A stretch of 5,932 bases of DNA from Desulfobacteraceae bacterium. GTDB taxonomy: Bacteria; Desulfobacterota; DSM-4660; Desulfatiglandales; B25-G16. This document shows, in pieces, positions 1-5,931 of this stretch. The position numbers and the translations under genes were made by a program. The notes under the pieces are model-generated. The model ran no database searches and had not been told where the DNA came from. It saw only the letters and a program-made list of their open reading frames with translations. Numbering within the stretch: position 1 is the first letter of the stretch; the number at the start of each line of letters is the position of its first letter. The stretch spans positions 1 through 5,932 of the forward strand of contig JAUWZC010000140.1 of assembly GCA_030615565.1 (NCBI GenBank), written 5' to 3'.

Positions 1-426
1 AAGGCCATACGATTCAATGAAGATGATCTAAGAAGCATGGGACGCGTGGCCGCAGGAAATATAGGGATACGGCTTAAAGAGGATGACCAGGTAGTTAACA
101 TAGAGATTCTGAACGAGGGTGCAACCATACTCACCATTACAGAAAATGGCTATGGAAAGAGGACAGATACAAAAGAATACAGAGCGCAACAAAGAGGCGG
201 TAAAGGTGTCTTTTCAATAAAGACATCAGAGAGAAATGGGCTCGTGGTAAGCGCTAATCAGGTAACAGAGGATGACGAGTTGATGATTCTATCAGGAGAA
301 GGCAAGATCATTAGAATAAGAACATCCGATATCTCGGTTATCGGACGCCATACCCAGGGTGTAAAGCTGATTAAACTTGGTTCCCCTGAGAAGGTTGTGA
401 GTGTAGCAAGGTTGATGGAAGCGTAG
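1..426 (+). CDS. gyrA: DNA gyrase subunit A, C-terminal end (5' partial)
   Basis: This is the last 141 codons of GyrA. The frame is open from base 1 and ends at TAG 424-426, so the ATG at 37 is an internal Met and not a start. GyrA is the DNA-breaking and DNA-wrapping subunit of the A2B2 gyrase that introduces negative supercoils using ATP. Only the C-terminal beta-pinwheel (DNA-wrapping) domain is present. Its blade repeats are recognisable: KAIRFNEDDLRSMGR near the start, then ENGYGKRTDTKEYR, a GyrA-box-like QQRGGKG, KTSERNGLVV, and a last blade with SDISVIGRHTQGVKLIKL. The protein ends shortly after VARLMEA, without the acidic tail of E. coli GyrA. The catalytic tyrosine lies upstream, outside the window. 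ParC is a less likely alternative, because its C-terminal domain usually has fewer and more degenerate blades. Confidence 0.95.
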   Translation, partial: KAIRFNEDDLRSMGRVAAGNIGIRLKEDDQVVNIEILNEGATILTITENGYGKRTDTKEYRAQQRGGKGVFSIKTSERNGLVVSANQVTEDDELMILSGEGKIIRIRTSDISVIGRHTQGVKLIKLGSPEKVVSVARLMEA

Positions 427-1445
427 TGGTGGAAAAAAAGATTAAGATTGGTGTTGTGGGAGGAGGCAGTTGGGGCACAACCTTAGCTAACCACATGGCC
501 CTTAAGGGATTTGATGTTGATTTATGGATCAGGGAAGAGGATGTATATTATCAGATTAAGGAAAAAGGGATAAACGAGACATTTTTACCAGGAATTAAGC
601 TTTCCAACGGAATAAGGCCTGTTCAATCATTCAGGGAGGTAACTAACGAGAAAGACCTTTTGTTGATCGTTGTGCCTTCCCATTTTTTCAGGAATATCTT
701 AACCAAATTGTCTCCTTTCCTTTCTTCTTCAACCCCTATCGTAGTAGGGACAAAGGGTATAGAGAATGAGACCCTTATGACTATGTCTCAGGTAGTTACA
801 TCAGTATTGCCCGGGGATTGGAGCGATAACTTTGTATGTCTTTCTGGCCCAAGCTTTGCTCGAGAGGTCTGCGAGAAACACCCAACAGCTGTAACCCTTG
901 CATCCAGAAATGAAAAACTGGCTAAATATTTGCAGGAGTTATTTTCTACTGACTACTTCAGGGTTTATACAACCCAAGATGTGATAGGCGTGGAGCTTGG
1001 GGGGGCATTGAAGAATGTAATAGCCATTGCTGCAGGTGCAGCAGACGGTTTAGGGTTTGGCTATAATGCAAGGGCTGCCCTGCTAACAAGAGGTTTGGCC
1101 GAAATAACCAGACTCGGAGTTTCTATGGGGGCGAAACCGTTAACATTTGCAGGGCTAACAGGTATAGGTGACCTTATTTTAACCTGTACCGGTGATCTTA
1201 GCAGAAACAGGATGGTAGGGTTAAAGATCGCCAAGGGTATTCCTGTTGAAGAGATTGTTTCTGGCATGAAGATGGTTGCCGAGGGTATAAAGACATCATT
1301 GTCTGCCTATAATTTAGCAAAAAAGATGGGCATAGAGATGCCAATTATAACAGAAGTTTATAATATTATTTACAAAGGAAAGGACCCAAGGAAGGCTGTT
1401 AAGGATTTAATGACAAGGGAACTCAAGGTAGAGCTCGATCTTTAA
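426..1445 (+). CDS. gpsA: NAD(P)-dependent glycerol-3-phosphate dehydrogenase
   Basis: GpsA is a cytosolic enzyme that reduces dihydroxyacetone phosphate to sn-glycerol 3-phosphate, the backbone precursor of phospholipids. The 339 residues match the usual family length of about 330-340. The N-terminal Rossmann domain opens with VVGGGSWGTTLA (residues 10-21, GxGxxG dinucleotide motif). VVPSHFFR (82-89), GTKGIE (108-113, with the conserved Lys110) and LSGPSFAREV (139-148) follow. The C-terminal helical domain carries GVELGGALKNV, with the presumed catalytic Lys196, and the signature GLTGIGDLILTCTGDLSRNR (243-262). Translation starts at GTG 426, whose G is also the last base of the gyrA TAG. A second GTG at 429 is an equally possible start. 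A weak GGAA (417-420) lies just upstream. The overlap suggests translational coupling with gyrA. No key residue is missing. Confidence 0.96.
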   Translation: MVEKKIKIGVVGGGSWGTTLANHMALKGFDVDLWIREEDVYYQIKEKGINETFLPGIKLSNGIRPVQSFREVTNEKDLLLIVVPSHFFRNILTKLSPFLSSSTPIVVGTKGIENETLMTMSQVVTSVLPGDWSDNFVCLSGPSFAREVCEKHPTAVTLASRNEKLAKYLQELFSTDYFRVYTTQDVIGVELGGALKNVIAIAAGAADGLGFGYNARAALLTRGLAEITRLGVSMGAKPLTFAGLTGIGDLILTCTGDLSRNRMVGLKIAKGIPVEEIVSGMKMVAEGIKTSLSAYNLAKKMGIEMPIITEVYNIIYKGKDPRKAVKDLMTRELKVELDL

Positions 1446-1470
1446 GGTATCCAGAAAATACGCCTTATTT

Positions 1471-1474
1471 AGGA
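1471..1474 (+). promoter_or_regulatory. Shine-Dalgarno for birA, favours ATG 1481
   Basis: AGGA is the only purine-rich site close to the birA start. It touches the first ATG (1475) with no spacer, but lies 6 bases before the second ATG (1481), a normal distance. It therefore supports 1481 as the true start. Confidence 0.5.
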
Positions 1475-1480
1475 ATGTCA

Positions 1481-2302
1481 ATGTTGCATGAATCAGATGA
1501 CAACCTCTTACCAAAAATAATTCAGGAGCGATTACCAGACTCTATTTTTACGAGGCATATTTATTATTTCCCCTCGATTGGATCAACTAATGCCTATGCC
1601 AAGGCACTGGCTAAAAAAGGGGGGGCAGAAGGGAGTTTGGTGATAGCAGAAAAACAGACTGAAGGGAAGGGCAGAATGGGCAGGAAGTGGTATTCACCCT
1701 CCCATGTAAACCTCTACTTTTCCGTGATCTTTAGACCGCCATTTTCCATAGATAGAGTTTTTTCTCTTAATATGCTTATCGCACTTGCCCTGGTGGATGC
1801 AATATATAATATAACGGGCCTAAAAACCTTAATAAAATGGCCCAATGACGTCTATTTTACGGGCAAAAAAATGGCAGGCATTTTAACGGAGTTTTCAGCA
1901 AACAAGAAAAGAGCTGAATATATTATTGTAGGAACAGGGCTCAATGTCAATTGGGATATAAAAGATAAACCAGAATTGCAGTATTTGGCCACAAGCCTGA
2001 TAAAAGAAATCGGTCGTATAGTTTCCAGGGTTGATCTTCTTGTGAAAATCCTCGAGCTTTTGGAGAGATATTATCGGCTCTTATTGAGGGATCAAGATAG
2101 TTTTATCTATAAGCGATGGAATGAGCTTTCTATGGTAATCGGCAAAGAGGTTTTGATTGACTCCTCTAACGAGAGGAAGAAGGCTAGGGTTAAAGGAATT
2201 GATAAGAACGGGGCCCTGGTTATTAAAGATGAAAACGGCAAAGAATCATCTATAATCTGTGGCGATGTAAAAGTGCTGTTCCCTCCATTGCCAGGCAACT
2301 AA
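1481..2302 (+). CDS. birA: Biotin--[acetyl-CoA-carboxylase] ligase, catalytic form without HTH domain
   Basis: This cytosolic enzyme activates biotin to biotinyl-5'-AMP and transfers it to a lysine of biotin carrier proteins. Counting from ATG 1481 (273 aa; ATG 1475 would add two residues), the catalytic domain starts near residue 27 with YYFPSIGSTNAYAKALA. It then carries the biotinyl-AMP loop GKGRMGRKW (62-70), KWPND (119-123) and KKMAGIL (129-135), where the second Lys aligns with catalytic Lys183 of E. coli BirA, and GTGLNVN (151-157). An SH3-like C-terminal domain follows (about 216-268, EVLIDSS...KARVKGID..GALVI). Only about 25 residues precede the catalytic core. The N-terminal winged-helix DNA-binding domain of class II BirA is absent, and the frame offers no earlier start before a stop at 1400-1402. 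It is thus likely a non-repressor ligase. It lies 35 bp behind gpsA, probably in the same transcript. Confidence 0.93.
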   Translation: MLHESDDNLLPKIIQERLPDSIFTRHIYYFPSIGSTNAYAKALAKKGGAEGSLVIAEKQTEGKGRMGRKWYSPSHVNLYFSVIFRPPFSIDRVFSLNMLIALALVDAIYNITGLKTLIKWPNDVYFTGKKMAGILTEFSANKKRAEYIIVGTGLNVNWDIKDKPELQYLATSLIKEIGRIVSRVDLLVKILELLERYYRLLLRDQDSFIYKRWNELSMVIGKEVLIDSSNERKKARVKGIDKNGALVIKDENGKESSIICGDVKVLFPPLPGN

Positions 2303-2304
2303 CG

Positions 2305-3540
2305 CTAAAAAAGATATATCTGGTGACTGTCTGGGTTTTTACCAAAGAAGGTAACATCATCAATCTTTTCCACCTTTGGTCCCCGGCAAAGGGCATAAAG
2401 AGTCCGCTCTATTCCTATACCCCCGCCAAAGGTATCCGGAAAGGTTGATCTTCCTTTATCATCTTTCATGCTTGCTGCTAATAAAAATGGCCCATATCCA
2501 CCGAGTTGATTTATGTTTTCAATATTCCCCTCTGCTATAATAGGTTTCGCAGGGATGACCTTATTATCCAAGAGCCTTTCAATGATTAGTTCGAAAAGCC
2601 ATTCCCTTATAGCCCCAGAAAGGAGCTCCCTTGCCTCAGTCTGCTCACCGGTGTCTTGAATGATGCTTTTGGCGCAGAGGTCATAGTTATAAACCATATC
2701 AGATGTAACTTCATCTAACGCTATCTTTCCATCCGGTTTTAGGTAAGGGTATATAAGATCATAATTTTCTCTTGGTATGCCAGTAATCCAGAAAAACTGT
2801 GATGATGTCTCCTTACCTAGCCCTACTTCATATTCTTTGAGACTATATTTCTTTCTCGATTGGTCATAGGCAAATGTAGGAAAGGGCTGCTTTGGGATTT
2901 CTATGGCAACCCCGAGCTCCTTTAACTCCTCTTTATTTTTTTTCACTATCTTTGCCATACTGTGAATGAGCATCCTTTCAAAGAGGTCTTTGGCAATGGC
3001 CATATCCTCCTTAAGGGTCTCTTTAACCATATCTGGTTTATAGAGATAGTCCTCAAAATCAATACCCCGATTTCTCCTTACCTCTAAATCCATTTGGCTA
3101 AAGTCAATAATATATTTTCCCCTCTGGATTCTATCAGGGCTCTCTACCTCGAGTCTGATATTGGGTGAATCAATGAATATACCCTTTATCCTGGGATGGT
3201 GGCAGGCCAGAAATTTGGAATAGATCATGCTATGGGTCATAACATAATGAAGGCCTTTGTAAGATATAGATGGAACATGCTCTACATCGTGGGCCAGCGG
3301 ATCTGTAACAGGGCTCAATTGTATCCTTTCAATGTTAAAAAGACCCTCATCGGCCAGGAATTGATGCATGGCTGTAACAAATGTGGTTCTGATGGATATA
3401 GCAGCAAGGAGGGTATCCCCCATCCACTTTTGATAGTAATATTTTTCGAGATGTTCCTTTAGGGTCGACCCACCCTCCTTTAGGGCTGCCTGAAAACCAA
3501 ACAGGGCATCGCCAATTTCTATCATTAGGTCATCTTTCAT
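2305..3540 (-). CDS. Class II aaRS-like protein (AsnRS/AspRS-type core), candidate asparagine synthetase
   Basis: This 411-residue soluble protein carries the class II synthetase fold motifs. A motif-1-like stretch (about 49-82, SIRTTFV...IERIQLSPVTDP) includes Pro77. A flipping-loop-like VMTHSMIYSKFLA (100-112) follows. Motif 2 has R129-x-E131 and then IIDFSQMDLEV (144-154). Next is EELKELG...PKQPFPTFAYDQSR, which is typical of AsnRS/AspRS, and motif 3 FGGGIGIERTL (371-381) with Arg379, close to the end of the protein. The roughly 100-residue N-terminal OB-fold that reads the anticodon is missing, because the first ~45 residues are too few. Relatives of this design are E. coli AsnA and archaeal AsnRS-derived asparagine synthetases, which amidate aspartate with ammonia and ATP. 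The gene starts 12 bp after glnA, with GAGAG (3548-3552) as ribosome site, so it is co-transcribed with an ammonia-assimilating enzyme. The fold family is well supported. Asparagine synthesis is inference; another amino-acid ligase role is possible. Confidence 0.8.
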   Translation of the reverse strand: MKDDLMIEIGDALFGFQAALKEGGSTLKEHLEKYYYQKWMGDTLLAAISIRTTFVTAMHQFLADEGLFNIERIQLSPVTDPLAHDVEHVPSISYKGLHYVMTHSMIYSKFLACHHPRIKGIFIDSPNIRLEVESPDRIQRGKYIIDFSQMDLEVRRNRGIDFEDYLYKPDMVKETLKEDMAIAKDLFERMLIHSMAKIVKKNKEELKELGVAIEIPKQPFPTFAYDQSRKKYSLKEYEVGLGKETSSQFFWITGIPRENYDLIYPYLKPDGKIALDEVTSDMVYNYDLCAKSIIQDTGEQTEARELLSGAIREWLFELIIERLLDNKVIPAKPIIAEGNIENINQLGGYGPFLLAASMKDDKGRSTFPDTFGGGIGIERTLYALCRGPKVEKIDDVTFFGKNPDSHQIYLF

Positions 3541-3552
3541 GCTTTTTCTCTC

Positions 3553-4881
3553 TTAAAGAATTGGTAGGTATTTTTCAATCTCAAACTGGCTTACATGCAC
3601 CCTGTATCTGTCCCATTCGATCTTTTTGTTAACTACAAACTTATTAAAGATGTGATCACCCAGAGTCTCGCGCACCAACTCACTCTTCTCTACCTCCTGA
3701 AGAGCTTCAAAAAGGTTTCCTGGCAAAGAGATGATTCCAGCATCTTCCCGGGCTGTCTCATCCATCTCGTAGATATCCTCCTCTATTGGCTCTGGGAGCG
3801 GATAGTTTTCCTCAATCCCCTTTAGTCCCGCAGCAAGCATAACTGCGAATGCCAGATACGGATTACAGGCTGGATCAGGTGATCTGAACTCAATCCTCGT
3901 AGCCTGTTCCTTGCCCGGTTTATACATAGGCACCCGAACCATTGTCGAGCGGTTGCGTCTGGCCCATGAAATATAGACAGGAGCCTCATAGCCGGGGACT
4001 AATCTTTTATAGGAGTTTACCCACTGGTTTGTTACTACAGCAATCTCTCTTGCATGCTTCATAATGCCAGCAATGTAAGACTTTGCTAATTGTGAAAGAT
4101 GATGCTGGTCATGAGGGTCGTGAAAGGCGTTTATATCACCCTTAAAAAGAGATTGATGGACATGCATACCACTCCCATTTTCACCAAAAATGGGCTTTGG
4201 CATGAATGTGGCATAACAGCCCTTGTTACGGGCAATTTCCTTCACGGTTATCCTATAGGTCATGGTCTTGTCTGCCATTGCAAGGGCCTCATCAAACTTG
4301 AGGTCAATTTCGTGCTGACTGGGAGCGACCTCATGGTGGCTGTATTCCACCTGGATATCCATATCTTGGAGTGCAAAGATCATCTCCCTTCTTAAATCCA
4401 CGCCCATGTCTAAGGGTCTGTTGTCAAAATATCCACCTTTATCAAGGGGATTCGGGGAATCCTGTCCTTCAAAAAGGAAAAACTCCAGTTCTGGCCCCAT
4501 GTAAGCCATATATCCTCTTTCGGCCAGTTTTTTTGTCATTCTCTTCAAGACATATCTAGAGTCCCCTTCGTAATGGCTTCCGTCAGGCTGAAGGATATCA
4601 CAAAACATCCTGGCCACTGGCCTGTCCTGGGGCCGCCAGGGAAGGAACTGAAAGGTGCTTGGATCAGGCATGGCTATCATATCGCTCTCCTCAATCCTGG
4701 CAAATCCTTCGATAGAGGAGCCATCAAAACCCATCCCCTCTTCCAACCCCTCCTCCAGCTCTGATGAGGTAACAGCAAAACTCTTCAGGATACCCAAAAC
4801 ATCCGTAAACCAGAACTGGATAAAACTGATATTTTTCTCCTTAACCAATTCTAAAACATCTTTTTTTGTTTCACAAAGCAT
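3553..4881 (-). CDS. glnA: Glutamine synthetase type I (GSI-alpha-like)
   Basis: GlnA is a cytosolic dodecamer that forms glutamine from glutamate, ammonia and ATP. The start chosen is ATG 4881, giving 442 aa (B. subtilis GlnA has 444), because GGAGGG lies 4 bases before it. A TTG at 4902 would add seven residues encoded through that ribosome site. The N-terminal beta-grasp domain contains FDGSSIEGF (52-60). The catalytic domain shows MGPELEFFLF (128-137, metal ligands Glu131 and Glu133), EVAPSQHEIDL (184-194), the GSGMHVHQSL ATP site (236-245), NSYKRLVPGYEAP (289-301) and RIEFRSPDPACNPYLAF (329-345). Arg62, used for glutamine feedback in alpha-type enzymes, is present. The C-terminal IYEMDETARED...LPGNLFEAL lacks the NLYDLPPEE adenylylation site of beta-type enzymes. 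Regulation by direct feedback rather than adenylylation is inferred. It is followed after 12 bp by the synthetase-like gene. Confidence 0.97.
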   Translation of the reverse strand: MLCETKKDVLELVKEKNISFIQFWFTDVLGILKSFAVTSSELEEGLEEGMGFDGSSIEGFARIEESDMIAMPDPSTFQFLPWRPQDRPVARMFCDILQPDGSHYEGDSRYVLKRMTKKLAERGYMAYMGPELEFFLFEGQDSPNPLDKGGYFDNRPLDMGVDLRREMIFALQDMDIQVEYSHHEVAPSQHEIDLKFDEALAMADKTMTYRITVKEIARNKGCYATFMPKPIFGENGSGMHVHQSLFKGDINAFHDPHDQHHLSQLAKSYIAGIMKHAREIAVVTNQWVNSYKRLVPGYEAPVYISWARRNRSTMVRVPMYKPGKEQATRIEFRSPDPACNPYLAFAVMLAAGLKGIEENYPLPEPIEEDIYEMDETAREDAGIISLPGNLFEALQEVEKSELVRETLGDHIFNKFVVNKKIEWDRYRVHVSQFEIEKYLPIL

Positions 4882-4885
4882 GTAT

Positions 4886-4891
4886 CCCTCC
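4886..4891 (-). promoter_or_regulatory. Strong Shine-Dalgarno for glnA
   Basis: The - strand reads GGAGGG-ATAC-ATG, a near-consensus ribosome site ending 4 bases before ATG 4881. It decides the glnA start against TTG 4902, which lies upstream of this site. Confidence 0.85.
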
Positions 4892-4969
4892 ACTTTAAAC
4901 AAATGTTTTGGAATTTCACCAACTTATTGAAGGTAAAGGCCTTTTTGTAGGCTTAACTTTTTGCCTCCC

Positions 4970-4999
4970 TTATGCTTTAATTCCCAATATGCCTAACAT
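4970..4999 (-). other. Possible 9-codon leader ORF upstream of glnA
   Basis: ATG 4999-4997 opens a 9-codon frame (MLGILGIKA) that ends at TAA 4972-4970. It is preceded by the purine-rich GGGAAGGTG (5005-5013) at a plausible ribosome-site distance. The same frame stays open for 20 codons upstream of the ATG. It has no run of glutamine or other regulatory codons, so there is no attenuator logic. It may be chance or the remains of a small gene. Confidence 0.2.
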
Positions 5000-5097
5000 A
5001 ATAGCACCTTCCCGGTAAAGCTCTTTTATCCAAGCGCTTTTCTTGTCCTTTTTACTGTCCTAATCTTTATACATTGTGATTTATTAGGCCAGATATC

Positions 5098-5125
5098 GAA
5101 GGCTCGAAACACAAGCCCAACCTTC
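5098..5125 (-). other. Stem-loop downstream of hisF
   Basis: On the - strand GGCTTG (5117-5112) pairs with CGAGCC (5106-5101), with one G-U pair, around the loop TGTTT. GAA/TTC can extend the stem across a bulge. It begins about 26 bases after the hisF stop. No T-run follows, so it is not a standard intrinsic terminator. It could be a pause, mRNA-end or Rho-assisted structure, or have no function. Confidence 0.3.
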
Positions 5126-5151
5126 AAAAGCTAATAAAACCTTCATCCTGC

Positions 5152-5931
5152 TTACCAGGCCATTCTAACTTTTACATCCTGTGCACACAACTCTTCCTTG
5201 ATTTGTTTGATGGTATAGGTTCCATAATGGACAATGGATGCAATGAGAGCCGCATCTGCCTTACCTTTAGTGAGTACATCATAAATATGGTCAATATTCC
5301 CAGCACCACCAGAGGCTATAACCGGGATATGTATATTTTTAGATATAAGGGGTGTCAATGCCAATTCATAGCCATCCTGTGCGCCATCCGCATCCATGGA
5401 ATTCAGGCATATCTCGCCAGCCCCTAATTTTTCTGCCTCTTTAGCCCAGCCTAAGGCATCAATGCCTGTAGAGGTGCGGCCTCCATGAATCCAAATCTCA
5501 TAGCCCGATGGTATCTTATCATTTGCTTTTACCTTTTTTACATCCATCCCAAGCACAATACACTGACTGCCAAATCCCTTAGCCCCCTCGGCAATTATCT
5601 TAGGGTTCTGAACTGCGGCAGTGTTGACACTCGCCTTTTCTGCTCCTGCCTGCAAAACCCTATGCATATCCTCGATCGTCCTGATCCCCCCACCCACAGA
5701 AAAAGGTATAAAGATCTCCTCTGCCACTCTTCGAACCACATCGATCATAATGTCTCGCCGATCGCTTGAGGCAGTGATGTCATAGAAGACGATTTCATCT
5801 GCCCCCTCTTCATAATAGAATCTTGCCATTTGTACAGGGTCACCAATATCTATATTCTCTTTGAACTTGATACCCTTGGTTGTTTTTCCGTCTCTTACAT
5901 CGAGACATGGTATAATTCTTTTGCTCAGCAT
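5152..5931 (-). CDS. hisF: Imidazole glycerol phosphate synthase, cyclase subunit HisF
   Basis: HisF is the (beta/alpha)8-barrel cyclase that works with the glutaminase HisH. Ammonia from glutamine passes through the barrel and converts PRFAR into imidazole glycerol phosphate (histidine pathway) plus AICAR (purine pathway). The gene is complete at 259 aa. Its ATG lies one base inside the window edge, so its ribosome site is not visible. Both catalytic aspartates are at their canonical positions, Asp11 (IIPCLDV) and Asp130 (LGMDVKK). The ammonia-gate residues Arg5, Glu46, Lys99 and Glu167 are all present. Phosphate sites are SVGGGIR (78-84) and ASGGAGN (206-212), and SMDADG (178-183) is also conserved. 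The paralog HisA is excluded by CLDVRDGK, FGSQCIV and GGRTSTG. The C-terminus VKVRMAW and the TTKG variant suit a deltaproteobacterial-like subtype. HisH is not in the window. Confidence 0.97.
   Translation of the reverse strand: MLSKRIIPCLDVRDGKTTKGIKFKENIDIGDPVQMARFYYEEGADEIVFYDITASSDRRDIMIDVVRRVAEEIFIPFSVGGGIRTIEDMHRVLQAGAEKASVNTAAVQNPKIIAEGAKGFGSQCIVLGMDVKKVKANDKIPSGYEIWIHGGRTSTGIDALGWAKEAEKLGAGEICLNSMDADGAQDGYELALTPLISKNIHIPVIASGGAGNIDHIYDVLTKGKADAALIASIVHYGTYTIKQIKEELCAQDVKVRMAW

Larger units (their letters stand above)
4882..5151. other. hisF-glnA intergenic region (glnA leader)
   Basis: These 270 bp are the only substantial non-coding stretch in the window, and the glnA promoter would be expected here. 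I searched the - strand for sigma-70 boxes. TATTAT (4998-5003) and TATAAA (5066-5071) resemble -10 boxes, but neither has a TTGACA-like partner at 16-18 bp. No GG-N10-GC sigma-54 core was found, nor an obvious GlnR/TnrA or NtcA palindrome. The region contains a stem-loop after hisF, a possible mini-ORF and the glnA ribosome site, listed separately. glnA may have its own promoter here or be read from upstream of hisF; the sequence alone does not decide. Confidence 0.6.

Noticed and set aside
37..426. Independent small gene starting at ATG 37
   Set aside because: The same frame is open from base 1 with GyrA-like residues before the ATG, so it is an internal Met of gyrA.
1061..1267. - strand open frame inside gpsA, and another at 2107-2298 inside birA
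   Set aside because: Both overlap conserved parts of the + strand enzymes and show no independent coding evidence.
3196..3462. + strand open frame of 88 codons inside the synthetase-like gene
   Set aside because: It lies antisense to a gene with clear class II motifs, has no family resemblance and no convincing ribosome site.
3595..4930. Several + strand open frames (62-98 codons) opposite glnA
   Set aside because: glnA shows full-length conserved motifs on the other strand; the antisense frames have no recognisable domains and are shadows of its codon use.
4930..4960. Possible terminator hairpin around AAAGGCCTTT followed by Ts (+ strand)
   Set aside because: The stem is only 4-5 bp and no + strand gene lies upstream. 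Read on the - strand it lacks a T-run and sits inside the glnA leader.
4882..5151. sigma-54 or NtcA/GlnR-type nitrogen control site upstream of glnA
   Set aside because: I looked for GG-N10-GC and for TGTA-N8-TACA or TGTNA-N7-TNACA on the - strand and found only partial matches.
5203..5769. + strand open frames opposite hisF
   Set aside because: They are antisense to an intact, canonical HisF, with no recognisable product or start context.
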